NCBI GenBank assembly: GCA_036732755.1
Contig: DAINBU010000020.1
Coordinates: 1-49,580, forward strand
Length of the DNA stretch: 49,580 nt
Reading direction: 5' to 3'
From: DASRRB01 sp036732755
GTDB lineage: Bacteria > Planctomycetota > B15-G4 > SIAN01
Each line of letters opens with the position of its first letter. The first letter of the stretch is position 1. This document shows, in pieces, positions 1-6,418 of the stretch. The position numbers were made by a program, and so were the translations under genes. The notes beneath the pieces are model-generated. The model was not told the origin of the DNA, searched no databases, and worked only from the letters and a program-made list of their open reading frames with translations.

Positions 1-404
1 GGCGCGAGGTTCACCATCGCATCGGGGATTCGCACGAACTCGGCCTGGCAGCCGTCGATCGTGTTCCCGAGCCGCCAGCCCCCCATCGCCCTGCCGCCGC
101 ACTGCGCCGACGCGCCGGCGAGGCAGGAGTCGCAGTGGCCGCACGGAGTGATCGCGCCGGCGAGCACGCGCTGGCCGACCCGGTATCCGGTGACCGCGCC
201 GCCGACCTCCTCGATCGTCCCGACCGGCTCGTGGCCGACGATCCGGCCGCGCTCGACGCGATGCTCTCCCTTCAGGATGTGGATGTCGGTGCCGCAGATC
301 GTCGTCGCCGTGACGCGCAAGAGCGCGTCGAGCGGTCCGATCTTCGGGATCGGCCGGTCCTCGAGGACGATCCGCCCCGGACCTGCGAACACGGCGGCTT
401 TCAC
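1..404 (-). CDS. Zinc-dependent alcohol dehydrogenase, N-terminal part (gene runs off the window)
   Basis: Reading the minus strand from a GTG at 404 gives VKAAVFAGPGRIVLEDRP followed by the medium-chain dehydrogenase N-terminal (GroES-like) domain. Visible motifs are CGTDIH (catalytic-zinc Cys), GHEPVGTIEEVG (second catalytic ligand region) and PCGHCDSC plus a further Cys (structural-zinc lobe). A strong Shine-Dalgarno, GGAGGA, lies 4-5 bases before the GTG, which fixes the start. About 134 residues are present; the Rossmann NAD(P) domain and C-terminus lie beyond base 1. The family oxidises alcohols or reduces aldehydes and ketones; the zinc lobe resembles NAD(P)-dependent secondary-alcohol or threonine-dehydrogenase-like members, but substrate cannot be decided. 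It is divergent from arsR, so a link to arsenic is not implied. Confidence 0.85.
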   Translation of the reverse strand, partial: MKAAVFAGPGRIVLEDRPIPKIGPLDALLRVTATTICGTDIHILKGEHRVERGRIVGHEPVGTIEEVGGAVTGYRVGQRVLAGAITPCGHCDSCLAGASAQCGGRAMGGWRLGNTIDGCQAEFVRIPDAMVNLA

Positions 405-565
405 GGAATCCTCCCCAATCACTGGGAAATCGTCGTCAGGCCCCCGGGGCGTCGACTCGGCGGGCGCCCCGCCGACGACGCATTGCAGGCCCCGCGCCAA
501 GCCGCCGGGTCCGGAGGATGCCGGAGCGTCTGGTCGCAGGTACGCCGACGCGGCGTTTGCACTCC

Positions 566-589
566 TTCCATAGTTTGATATCTATGGAA
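566..589 (+). promoter_or_regulatory. Palindromic ArsR-type operator before arsR
   Basis: A perfect inverted repeat has arms TTCCATAG (566-573) and CTATGGAA (582-589) around an AT-rich 8-base spacer. It ends 3 bases before the arsR ATG at 592, so the transcript leader must be very short or the operator is also transcribed. Its AT content stands out against the surrounding DNA. ArsR/SmtB dimers bind such imperfect or perfect palindromes and autorepress. A TTTGCA at 556-561 and TGATAT at 577-582 could form a weak promoter overlapped by the operator; that part is a guess. The rest of 405-565 shows no gene. Confidence 0.65.
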
Positions 590-591
590 CT

Positions 592-912
592 ATGAAAACA
601 ACGACGAAGTCGCTGCGCCCCCTCCCCGTCGCGCGGCTCGCGGCCGCCGACGCCCACGTCGAGGCGTTCGCCGCCCTCGCGCACCTCTCCCGCCTCCAGG
701 CCTTCTTCTTCCTGGTCCAGCGCGGCCAGGAGGCCTCCGCCGGCGAGATCCAGGAGGCACTCGGCATCCCGGCGCCGACGCTCTCGCACCACCTCGACGC
801 GCTGCGCCGCGCCGGACTCGTCCGCAGCCGGAAGGAGGAGCGGTTCGTCTACTACGCCGTCCGCTCCGACACCGTGACCGACCTCATGCGTCTGCTCAGC
901 GCCTGCTGCTGA
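592..912 (+). CDS. arsR: ArsR/SmtB-family metalloregulator
   Basis: This 106-residue protein is a winged-helix repressor of the ArsR family. The helix-turn-helix region reads SAGEIQEALGIPAPTLSHHLDALRRAGLV, followed by the beta-wing (RSRKEERFVYYAV); the SHHL...L..AGLV pattern is diagnostic. It lacks the classic alpha-3 ELCVC metal site. Instead two adjacent cysteines end the protein (C105, C106), so metalloid sensing through C-terminal cysteines is plausible, as in other ArsR variants with relocated thiol sites. The gene heads the operon arsR-arsI-aqpS/arsC and has a palindrome directly upstream, pointing to autoregulation by arsenite or an organoarsenical. Upstream spacing is unusually short, with only GGAAC before the ATG. 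Confidence 0.88.
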   Translation: MKTTTKSLRPLPVARLAAADAHVEAFAALAHLSRLQAFFFLVQRGQEASAGEIQEALGIPAPTLSHHLDALRRAGLVRSRKEERFVYYAVRSDTVTDLMRLLSACC

Positions 913-937
913 GCGACGAACCGAACCGGAGCGACCC

Positions 938-1399
938 ATGCCCCCCTTCGTCCACCTCCACCTGCACGTCCGCGACCTCGCCCGCAGCCGCGACTTCTAC
1001 GAGCGCTTCCTCGGCGTCGCGCCGGTCAAGCTCGAGGCCGACTACGCGAAGTTCCTCCCGCGCTGCGCGCCGCTCAACCTCGCGCTGTCGCGCCGCGCCG
1101 AGGTGCCGGCGGCGTCGCTCTCGGGCCACGTCGGCCTCCAGCTCGATTCGCCCGAGGCCGTGCGCGCCGAGCTCGCGCGCGTCCGCGCGGCCGGCCTCCC
1201 GGTCCGCGAGGAGATGGGTGTCGACTGCTGCTACGCGAACCAGGACAAGTTCTGGGTGAGCGACCCGGACGGCGTCGAGTGGGAGGTCTACTTCCTGCGA
1301 CGCGATCTCCCGACGCGCTCGGCCACGCTCCCGACCGTCGACGCGTCGGCCGACGCCTGCTGCGCCCGCACGGAAGCGGGCGCGCCGCACTGTCCGTGA
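938..1399 (+). CDS. arsI: ArsI/CadI-type glyoxalase-fold protein, probable C-As lyase
   Basis: This 153-residue protein belongs to the vicinal-oxygen-chelate superfamily (residues about 4-120). The segment VDCCYANQDKFWV then DPDG and WEVY is the signature of ArsI/CadI: vicinal cysteines C97-C98 that bind trivalent organoarsenicals, plus K104. ArsI enzymes use Fe(II) and O2 to break the carbon-arsenic bond of methylarsenite and aromatic arsenicals. The C-terminal 30 residues add another CC pair (141-142) and C152, probably extra arsenic-binding thiols. GGAG lies about 8 bases before the ATG. It is 25 bases after arsR, and its TGA overlaps the next gene's GTG, so translation is probably coupled. 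CadI, the cadmium-induced relative, is the alternative name. Confidence 0.88.
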   Translation: MPPFVHLHLHVRDLARSRDFYERFLGVAPVKLEADYAKFLPRCAPLNLALSRRAEVPAASLSGHVGLQLDSPEAVRAELARVRAAGLPVREEMGVDCCYANQDKFWVSDPDGVEWEVYFLRRDLPTRSATLPTVDASADACCARTEAGAPHCP

Positions 1400-2532
1400 G
1401 CGGCGACGCCGTCGTCGCTCCCGCATCGCCGGGCCGACGCGTCGCCGCGGAGGCGGTCGGCAGCGCGCTCCTCGCGGCCACGGTCGTCGGCTCGGGGATC
1501 ATGGGCGAGCGGCTCGCCGGCGGAAACGCGGCGATCGCGCTGCTCGCGAACGCGCTCGCCACCGGCGCCGGTCTCGTGGCGCTGATCCTGGCGTTCGGGC
1601 CGATCTCCGGCGCGCACTTCAATCCGGTCGTCACGTGCAACGCGGCTCTCCGAGGAGGCGTCCGCTGGCGGCGCGTTCCCGGCGTCGTCGTCGCCCAGGT
1701 CGCAGGCGCGCTCGCGGGAGCCGTCGTCGCCCACGGGATGTTCGGTGAGCCGCTCATCACGTTCTCGACCCACGTGCGCTCCGGCTTCGGGCAATGCCTG
1801 GGCGAGTTCGTCGCGACGTTCGGACTGATCGTGGTCATCGACGGGTGCTCGCGTCGATCCGACTCCCGCGTCGCCGTTGCGGTGGCCGCGTATATCACGG
1901 CGGCCTACTGGTTCACCTCGTCGACGTCGTTCGCCAATCCGGCGCTCACGCTCGCGCGCAGCGTGAGCAACACCTTTTCCGGCATCCGGCCGGTCGACGC
2001 ACCGGCCTTCATCGCGGCGCAGATCCTCGGAGCGGCGGCGGCGACCGCGGGGTCGCGCTGGCTCGCGGCGACTCCGCGCAAGGAACCACCCATGGATGAA
2101 CCCCGGATTCGCGTCCTCTTCCTCTGCACCGGGAACTCCTGCCGGAGCCAGATGGCGGAGGCGCTCGCGCGCCAGCTGAGCGGCGGAAAGGTCGAGGCAT
2201 TCAGCGCGGGCACGGACCCGAAGGGCGTCCATCCGCTGACGATCCGGGCGCTCGCGGACGTCGGCATCGACGCTTCCGGCCAGGCGAGCAAGAACGTGCG
2301 GACGCTCTTGAAGGAGAAGTTCGACTACGTGATCACGGTCTGCGACCGCGCGAACGAGTCGTGCCCCGTCTGGCCGGGCGTGAAGGAGCGGATCCACTGG
2401 TCGTTCGAGGATCCGGCCCAGGTCGAGGGAAACGACGCGGAGAAGCTGCGCGCGTTCACGAACGTCCGCAACGCGATCGCGAACCGGATCCGGCTCTTCT
2501 TGAACGCCGTGAAGATCCATCCGCCGGAATAA
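1396..2532 (+). CDS. Aquaglyceroporin (AqpS-like) fused to thioredoxin-type arsenate reductase (ArsC)
   Basis: One uninterrupted frame of 378 residues joins two proteins. Residues 1-225 are a major-intrinsic-protein channel with half-helix motifs HFNPV (76-78) and ANPA (181-183), the filter arginine R188 and about six hydrophobic helices. Residues 234-378 are a low-molecular-weight-phosphatase-fold ArsC: P-loop CTGNSCR (C244, R250) and the redox pair C316/C323 spaced exactly as in the Staphylococcus/Bacillus thioredoxin-coupled enzymes. Arsenate is reduced to arsenite, which could leave directly through the channel. Channel-ArsC fusions are known in some actinobacteria. The GTG start overlaps the arsI stop. 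Codon 233 is an ATG with AAGGAA six bases before it, so free ArsC may also be made. No ArsB or Acr3 pump is present nearby. Confidence 0.9.
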   Translation: MSGDAVVAPASPGRRVAAEAVGSALLAATVVGSGIMGERLAGGNAAIALLANALATGAGLVALILAFGPISGAHFNPVVTCNAALRGGVRWRRVPGVVVAQVAGALAGAVVAHGMFGEPLITFSTHVRSGFGQCLGEFVATFGLIVVIDGCSRRSDSRVAVAVAAYITAAYWFTSSTSFANPALTLARSVSNTFSGIRPVDAPAFIAAQILGAAAATAGSRWLAATPRKEPPMDEPRIRVLFLCTGNSCRSQMAEALARQLSGGKVEAFSAGTDPKGVHPLTIRALADVGIDASGQASKNVRTLLKEKFDYVITVCDRANESCPVWPGVKERIHWSFEDPAQVEGNDAEKLRAFTNVRNAIANRIRLFLNAVKIHPPE

Positions 2533-2581
2533 CGGGCGCGGCTCGATCTGTCGAAGTCACGGAGCTCCAGGGAGGTCCGCA

Positions 2582-3145
2582 CTGGAAGGCGAGTTCGACG
2601 GCGCCGCACTGGAGGGGCTTCGCAAGCGCGATCCGGTGGCGCTCGCGACCTGCTTCCAGACTTTCGGAAAGCGGATCTACCGCCTCGCCCGGGGAATCCT
2701 GGGTCAGGGCGCCGACGCCGAGGATGCGACGCAGGAGATCTTCCTGCGCGTCCGCGAGAAGGCGGAGGTCTTCGATGGAAAGGGCAGCTTCTCGGCGTGG
2801 CTGCGTCGCCTCGCGGTCAACCACTGCCTCAACCGGCTCGCGGAGCGCCGCCGGCGGGAGGGACGGATCGAGCCGTGCGACCTCGACCGTGTGCCGACCC
2901 GCGCCCTTCCGACCTTCGAGACGGCCGAGGCGCTCGAGCGCGCCCTCTCCTGTCTGCCGGACGATCAGCGCACCGTGCTCGTCCTTCGAGAGGTCGAAGG
3001 CCTGACGTATCGCGAGATCTCGGAGGCGCTGTCGATCCCGGCGGGCACCGTGATGTCGCGGCTGGCGCGCGCGCGCGAGCGGTTGCTCGGAGTTCCCGGG
3101 GCGAAGGTGGCTGCCATGGAGGTCGTCCATGACGAACGCGACTGA
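2582..3145 (+). CDS. ECF-type RNA polymerase sigma factor
   Basis: Sigma region 2 (RDPVALATCFQTFGKRIYRLARGIL, then DAEDATQEIFLRV and FSAWLRRLAVNHC) and region 4 (LPDDQRTVLVLREVEGLTYREISEALSIPAGTVMSRL) are intact, with nothing else: a minimal ECF sigma. The start is unusual. The first GTG (2636) cuts into conserved region 2.1 and has no close ribosome-binding site. A CTG at 2582 sits 5 bases after a perfect GGAGGT and restores the missing LRKRDP helix, so I prefer it; 2636 is the conventional alternative. The gene starts 49 bases after the arsC stop and its end overlaps the anti-sigma gene by 17 bases. It probably drives its own operon in response to an envelope metal or redox signal, which is inference. 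Confidence 0.85.
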   Translation: MEGEFDGAALEGLRKRDPVALATCFQTFGKRIYRLARGILGQGADAEDATQEIFLRVREKAEVFDGKGSFSAWLRRLAVNHCLNRLAERRRREGRIEPCDLDRVPTRALPTFETAEALERALSCLPDDQRTVLVLREVEGLTYREISEALSIPAGTVMSRLARARERLLGVPGAKVAAMEVVHDERD

Positions 3146-3605
3146 CGGTCGCGGGATGGACTGCGCGTGGGCGCGCGAGTGCATCTCCGCATGCTGCGAC
3201 GGAGAGGCCGAGCGCACGCCGGCGCTCGCGTCGCATCTCAGAGAATGCGCGGAATGTCGCAGCTTCGAAGCGGGATGCGGCGAGCTCTCGAAGGCCTTCG
3301 GACCGCGCCGCGACGAGGCTCTGCCGGACGCACTTCGAGAACGGGTCCTCGGACCGCGGCCTCGGATGGCCCGGGTCGGCGGGTCGCGGCTTCTGCGCGT
3401 CGCGGCGGGGTTGATCGGACTCCTGTCGACCGGCGGCCTGTGCGTTGGCCTGGCCGCGCGGCCGGACGCCGGGCACTTCGAAGCCGATCCGGGCTGGCTC
3501 GAACCGCTCGCGGGTCGCGCGCTCCACCCGATGGATGCGCGCATGCGATCGTGGTCGGAGGCGATGGGAAGGGTGGTTCGCCTGGTTCGCGAGGAATCCA
3601 AATGA
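3129..3605 (+). CDS. Membrane anti-sigma factor with HCC zinc-binding (ZAS/zf-HC2) domain
   Basis: The 158-residue protein has a cytoplasmic N-terminal domain with the anti-sigma zinc motif HLRECAEC (H-x3-C-x2-C) and additional cysteines before it (CISACCDGE), then a hydrophobic segment (about 89-107, LLRVAAGLIGLL) predicted to cross the membrane, then about 50 extracytoplasmic residues. ZAS domains hold ECF sigma factors inactive until a signal, often oxidation or metal loss, or proteolysis. The coding start lies inside the sigma gene and the stop overlaps the ATG of the next gene (ATGA), so all three are translationally linked. The partner sigma factor is almost certainly the preceding gene. 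Confidence 0.82.
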   Translation: MTNATDGRGMDCAWARECISACCDGEAERTPALASHLRECAECRSFEAGCGELSKAFGPRRDEALPDALRERVLGPRPRMARVGGSRLLRVAAGLIGLLSTGGLCVGLAARPDAGHFEADPGWLEPLAGRALHPMDARMRSWSEAMGRVVRLVREESK

Positions 3606-4081
3606 GCACGATGACTTCGATCACCGCCTGGCTGCTCGGAGGCGCGCTCGCCGCGAGCCTCGGCTGGAACGCGCTGACGCTTCGGAGACCCGCGCCGCGC
3701 GCGAACGGGTGCGGCGGCTCGGGAGGATGCATCGCTGCGGTCGAGCAGCTCGAACGGTCGGGCGGCCTTGCCCTGATGGCCGACCAGCGAGCCGCCCTTC
3801 TCGCGCTCCTGCACGAGTGCGACGCCCAGGGCGCGCGAAGCGATGCGCAGGCGGCGGAGGTCGCCCGAGAGGTCCAGGCCATGTTGCGCGATCCCGCGGC
3901 CGATCCCGCCGCGATCGCGCTGCGTGCCAAGGAACTCGGCGCCATTCGCGCTGCGGCGATCGAGCACTGCATCCAGTCCTCGCTCGCGCTGCGCAAGCTC
4001 CTGACGCCCGCTCAGATGGGACGACTGCTCGACGCCTGCTGCGGCGATTCGTGCGGCGAAGCTTGCGGAACCGGACGGTGA
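3602..4081 (+). CDS. Membrane-anchored Cys-rich periplasmic metal sensor-like protein
   Basis: This 159-residue protein starts with an N-terminal membrane anchor or uncleaved signal (ITAWLLGGALAASLGWNAL) followed by a helical extracytoplasmic domain. Cysteines cluster at both ends: CGGSGGC near residues 37-43 and CCGDSCGEAC at the C-terminus. The all-helical middle, with a late LTPAQMGRLL segment, resembles the CnrX/ZraP/Spy (metal-resistance sensor) fold class; the resemblance is by pattern only. Gene order sigma, anti-sigma, periplasmic sensor mirrors cnrYXH-like systems, so it may relay periplasmic metal binding to the anti-sigma factor. The ATG overlaps the anti-sigma TGA. The metal is unknown; thiol content favours soft metals (Cu, Ag, Hg, As). 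Confidence 0.65.
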   Translation: MSTMTSITAWLLGGALAASLGWNALTLRRPAPRANGCGGSGGCIAAVEQLERSGGLALMADQRAALLALLHECDAQGARSDAQAAEVAREVQAMLRDPAADPAAIALRAKELGAIRAAAIEHCIQSSLALRKLLTPAQMGRLLDACCGDSCGEACGTGR

Positions 4082-4161
4082 GGGAATAACGACCTCGACA
4101 CGCGCTGTCCTGGGTGCACGCGGCAGCGATCGTGCTCGCCGCAACGACGGGAGACGATCCG

Positions 4162-4464
4162 ATGGTGAGCACGCTGGTGAAGTCGCTGGTCGCCGTGGTG
4201 CTGGTCGGTGCCGGCCTGATCGCCGGACGTGCGATGGCGAGCGGCAGCTCCGCGCCGGTTCGATCCGACGGGACGGGTTGCGCCGAGGGGACCTGCACGG
4301 CCACCATCGAGTGCAAGGATGACGGGTGCGTCATCCACTGGACGGCGCAGGATGGCCGCACCGGGGAGATCGAGCTCTCCTGCAAGGACGGCGAGTGCAA
4401 GGTCGTGCGCTGCGATCCCTGCGTGCAGAACGCATCGAATGCGGGATCGGGCTGCTGCAAGTAG
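4162..4464 (+). CDS. Small secreted or membrane-anchored Cys-rich protein of unknown function
   Basis: The 100-residue product begins with a clear hydrophobic signal or anchor (LVKSLVAVVLVGAGLIAGRAMA), then a compact domain with about ten cysteines: CAEGTC, ECKDDGC, SCKDGECKVVRCDPC and a terminal CC. The repeated C-K-D-(G/D)-x-C pattern suggests duplicated metal- or disulfide-forming loops. I do not recognise a family. The ATG at 4162 has GGGAGA about 8 bases upstream and matches the start of the hydrophobic stretch; an earlier in-frame start at 4114 would bury it. It follows the sensor-like gene by 80 bases in the same direction and is a good candidate target of the ECF sigma factor, perhaps a periplasmic metal buffer. 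Confidence 0.6.
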   Translation: MVSTLVKSLVAVVLVGAGLIAGRAMASGSSAPVRSDGTGCAEGTCTATIECKDDGCVIHWTAQDGRTGEIELSCKDGECKVVRCDPCVQNASNAGSGCCK

Positions 4465-4729
4465 CCGGCGCACCTGCGCCTCGACCCGCGCACGATCCCC
4501 GTTCTCCGCCAGAGCCGTTTCGACGAGAGACTGCGAAATTCCGTCGTCATGAAGGCGGGCTGCGCCGCCCCGTCCCATGAACCCCCCGCGAACTTCCCGT
4601 AAGGCGTCGCTTCCGAAGCGTCGGATGCCTAGGCGACTCCTTCCCCCCTCGCTAGGTTCTCCGCCCGTCCCACGCCGCGACTGCTGCCCGCTTCGCGCGA
4701 CAACCGGGGGAATCTCGAGGACACGGTCG

Positions 4730-6400
4730 ATGGGGCGCGTTGGAACGGCGGCGGCCGCGCTGCTGCCGCTGTGGCTCGCGACGGTCGGCGGCATCCAGAA
4801 GCCCCAGCAGCCGGCGGGGGCGACGGTGCGCGCCAGCGTCGATTCGAACGGCGACGAGGCCGACGGCGACAGCTGGACCGCCGCGATCTCCGCCGACGGC
4901 CGCTTCGTCGTCTTCAGCAGCGACGCCGACGACCTCGTCGCGAACGACACCAACCAGAAGACCGACGTCTTCGTGCACGACCTGCAGGCCGGCACGACGG
5001 TGCGCGTGAGCGTCGATTCGTCCGGCAACGAGGGCGACCGCGCCAGCAACAACGTCGCGATCTCCGCCGACGGCCGCTTCGTCGCCTTCACCAGCCACGC
5101 GACCAACCTCGTCCCCGGCGACGCCAACAACGCGACCGACGTCTTCGTGCATGACCTCGCCGGCGGCACGACCGAGCGCGTGAGCGTCGACTCGGCCGGC
5201 AACGAGGCCGACGCCGAGAGCCCGGGCGACGTCGCGCTCTCCGCGGACGGGCGCTTCGTCGCGTTCCAGAGCGCGGCCGACAACCTGGTCGCCAAGGACG
5301 GCAACGCGGCGGTCGACGTCTTCGTCCACGACCGCGCCACCCGGACGACCGAGCGCGCGAGCGTCGACTCGAACGGCGGCGAGGTGGACGGGGGCAGCGT
5401 GACGGCGGCGCTCTCGGCCGACGGCATGCTCGTCGCGTTCGGCAGCGACGCGACCAACCTCGTCGCCGGCGACACCAACCAGCTCCACGACGTCTTCCTG
5501 CACGACCGCGCGAGCGGCCTCACCGAGCGCGTGAGCGTCGACGCCTCCGGCCTGCAGCTCAAGCAAGAGAGCCGCGCGCCGGTCCTCTCCGCCGACGGCC
5601 TCGTCGTCGCGTGGTACGGCGGCGGCGGCGCCAACGCCAGCGACGTCTTCGCGCGCGACCGCGCCAAGCAGACCACCGAGTGCATGAGCGTCGACTCGGC
5701 CGGCGTCGCCGGCAACGGCAGCAGCTACCTCCCCGTGATCTCCGGCGACGGCCGCTTCGTCGCGTTCCACAGCTTCGCGAGCAACCTCGTCGCCGGCGAC
5801 ACCAACCGCTGGTACGACGTCTTCGTGCGCGACCGATCGAAGGGCGCGACGCAGCGCGCGAGCCTGAGCTCGAGCGACGCCGAGGCCGACAACGGCAGCA
5901 TCACCGGCGGCATCTCGGGCGACGGGAGTCGCATCGCCTTCCTGAGCTACGCGACCAACCTCGTGACCGGCGACACGAACCTCTTGAACGACGTCTTCGT
6001 CCGGGAGATCTGCGTCGTCGACGCGAGCTGGGCCAACTACGGCACCGGCTGGCCGGGGACGTTCGGCGTGCCGTCGCTCACGGCGCAGAACAACCCCGTG
6101 CTGGGCTCGAAGTTGAACGTCGACCTCGAGAACTCGTCGGGCCTCTTCAGCGTCACGCTCTTCCTGGTCGGGTACCAGCAGGCGAGCCTCCACTCGAGCC
6201 TGGGCGGCGACCTGCTGCTGATCCCCTCGACCGCGGCGCTGCTCCTGCTGCCGCCGGGCGGCACGACGCTCGCCACGCTCCTGCCGAGCGACGTCTCCCT
6301 CGCCGGCTTCGAGATCGACTCGCAAGCCCTCGAGACCGACCTCGGCGCGACGAAGGGCGTCTCCTTCACCGCGGGGCTGCAGCTGATCCTGGGCGGGTGA
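4730..6400 (+). CDS. Secreted seven-repeat beta-propeller (PD40/TolB-like) protein
   Basis: After a signal peptide (residues 1-21, GTAAAALLPLWLA) come seven repeats of about 50-58 residues (31-428). Each carries SVDSxGxEAD, then ISADGRFVAF, NLVxGDTN and DVFVHD; fifth is shortened and most diverged. Seven repeats suit a closed seven-bladed propeller. The last 125 residues (from CVVDASWANYGTGWPG) are a separate beta-rich module that I associate with extracellular Planctomycetota proteins. DxN-type loops may bind calcium. Role unknown: cell-surface or extracellular binding is likely, and no catalytic motif is visible. The ATG at 4730 follows GAGG by 9 bases and precedes the signal peptide; upstream in-frame codons to 4577 are not a signal. 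Bases 4465-4729 hold no recognisable gene. Confidence 0.78.
   Translation: MGRVGTAAAALLPLWLATVGGIQKPQQPAGATVRASVDSNGDEADGDSWTAAISADGRFVVFSSDADDLVANDTNQKTDVFVHDLQAGTTVRVSVDSSGNEGDRASNNVAISADGRFVAFTSHATNLVPGDANNATDVFVHDLAGGTTERVSVDSAGNEADAESPGDVALSADGRFVAFQSAADNLVAKDGNAAVDVFVHDRATRTTERASVDSNGGEVDGGSVTAALSADGMLVAFGSDATNLVAGDTNQLHDVFLHDRASGLTERVSVDASGLQLKQESRAPVLSADGLVVAWYGGGGANASDVFARDRAKQTTECMSVDSAGVAGNGSSYLPVISGDGRFVAFHSFASNLVAGDTNRWYDVFVRDRSKGATQRASLSSSDAEADNGSITGGISGDGSRIAFLSYATNLVTGDTNLLNDVFVREICVVDASWANYGTGWPGTFGVPSLTAQNNPVLGSKLNVDLENSSGLFSVTLFLVGYQQASLHSSLGGDLLLIPSTAALLLLPPGGTTLATLLPSDVSLAGFEIDSQALETDLGATKGVSFTAGLQLILGG
4820..6013 (+). repeat. Seven tandem coding repeats (propeller blades)
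   Basis: Seven imperfect direct repeats of about 150-174 bases inside the propeller gene encode the blades. The first three are most alike at DNA level (recurring GTCGACTCG, GCCGACGGCCGCTTCGTC and GACGTCTTCGTGCACGAC stretches), and repeat 5 has lost the NLVxGDTN loop. Similarity falls towards the C-terminus, as expected from amplification at the N-terminal end or from gene conversion. Such near-identical blocks may expand, contract or be misassembled. Confidence 0.75.
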
Positions 6401-6418
6401 CGGCGGCGCACGCCGTCA
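6398..6418. terminator. Hairpin between convergent genes containing both stop codons
   Basis: A perfect 8-bp stem, TGACGGCG (6398-6405) with CGCCGTCA (6411-6418) around a 5-base loop, contains the TGA of the propeller gene and the TGA (as TCA) of the convergent gene. A GC-rich hairpin at a convergent junction is a plausible bidirectional transcription stop; there is no T-tract, so it would be a non-canonical or Rho-assisted terminator. Confidence 0.45.

Noticed and set aside
1279..1395. Upstream extension of the aquaporin-ArsC gene to 1279
   Set aside because: It overlaps arsI coding sequence; the GTG at 1396 overlapping the arsI stop fits better, and the extra 39 residues are not membrane-like.
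4079..4161. Possible second selenocysteine UGA at the end of the sensor-like gene (a CPGC occurs after it)
   Set aside because: The downstream frame ends after about 27 residues, has no family similarity, and I see no SECIS-like hairpin at the right distance.
4820..6013. CRISPR-like repeat array
   Set aside because: Repeats are imperfect, in frame and encode propeller blades; there are no constant short repeats with unique spacers and no cas genes.
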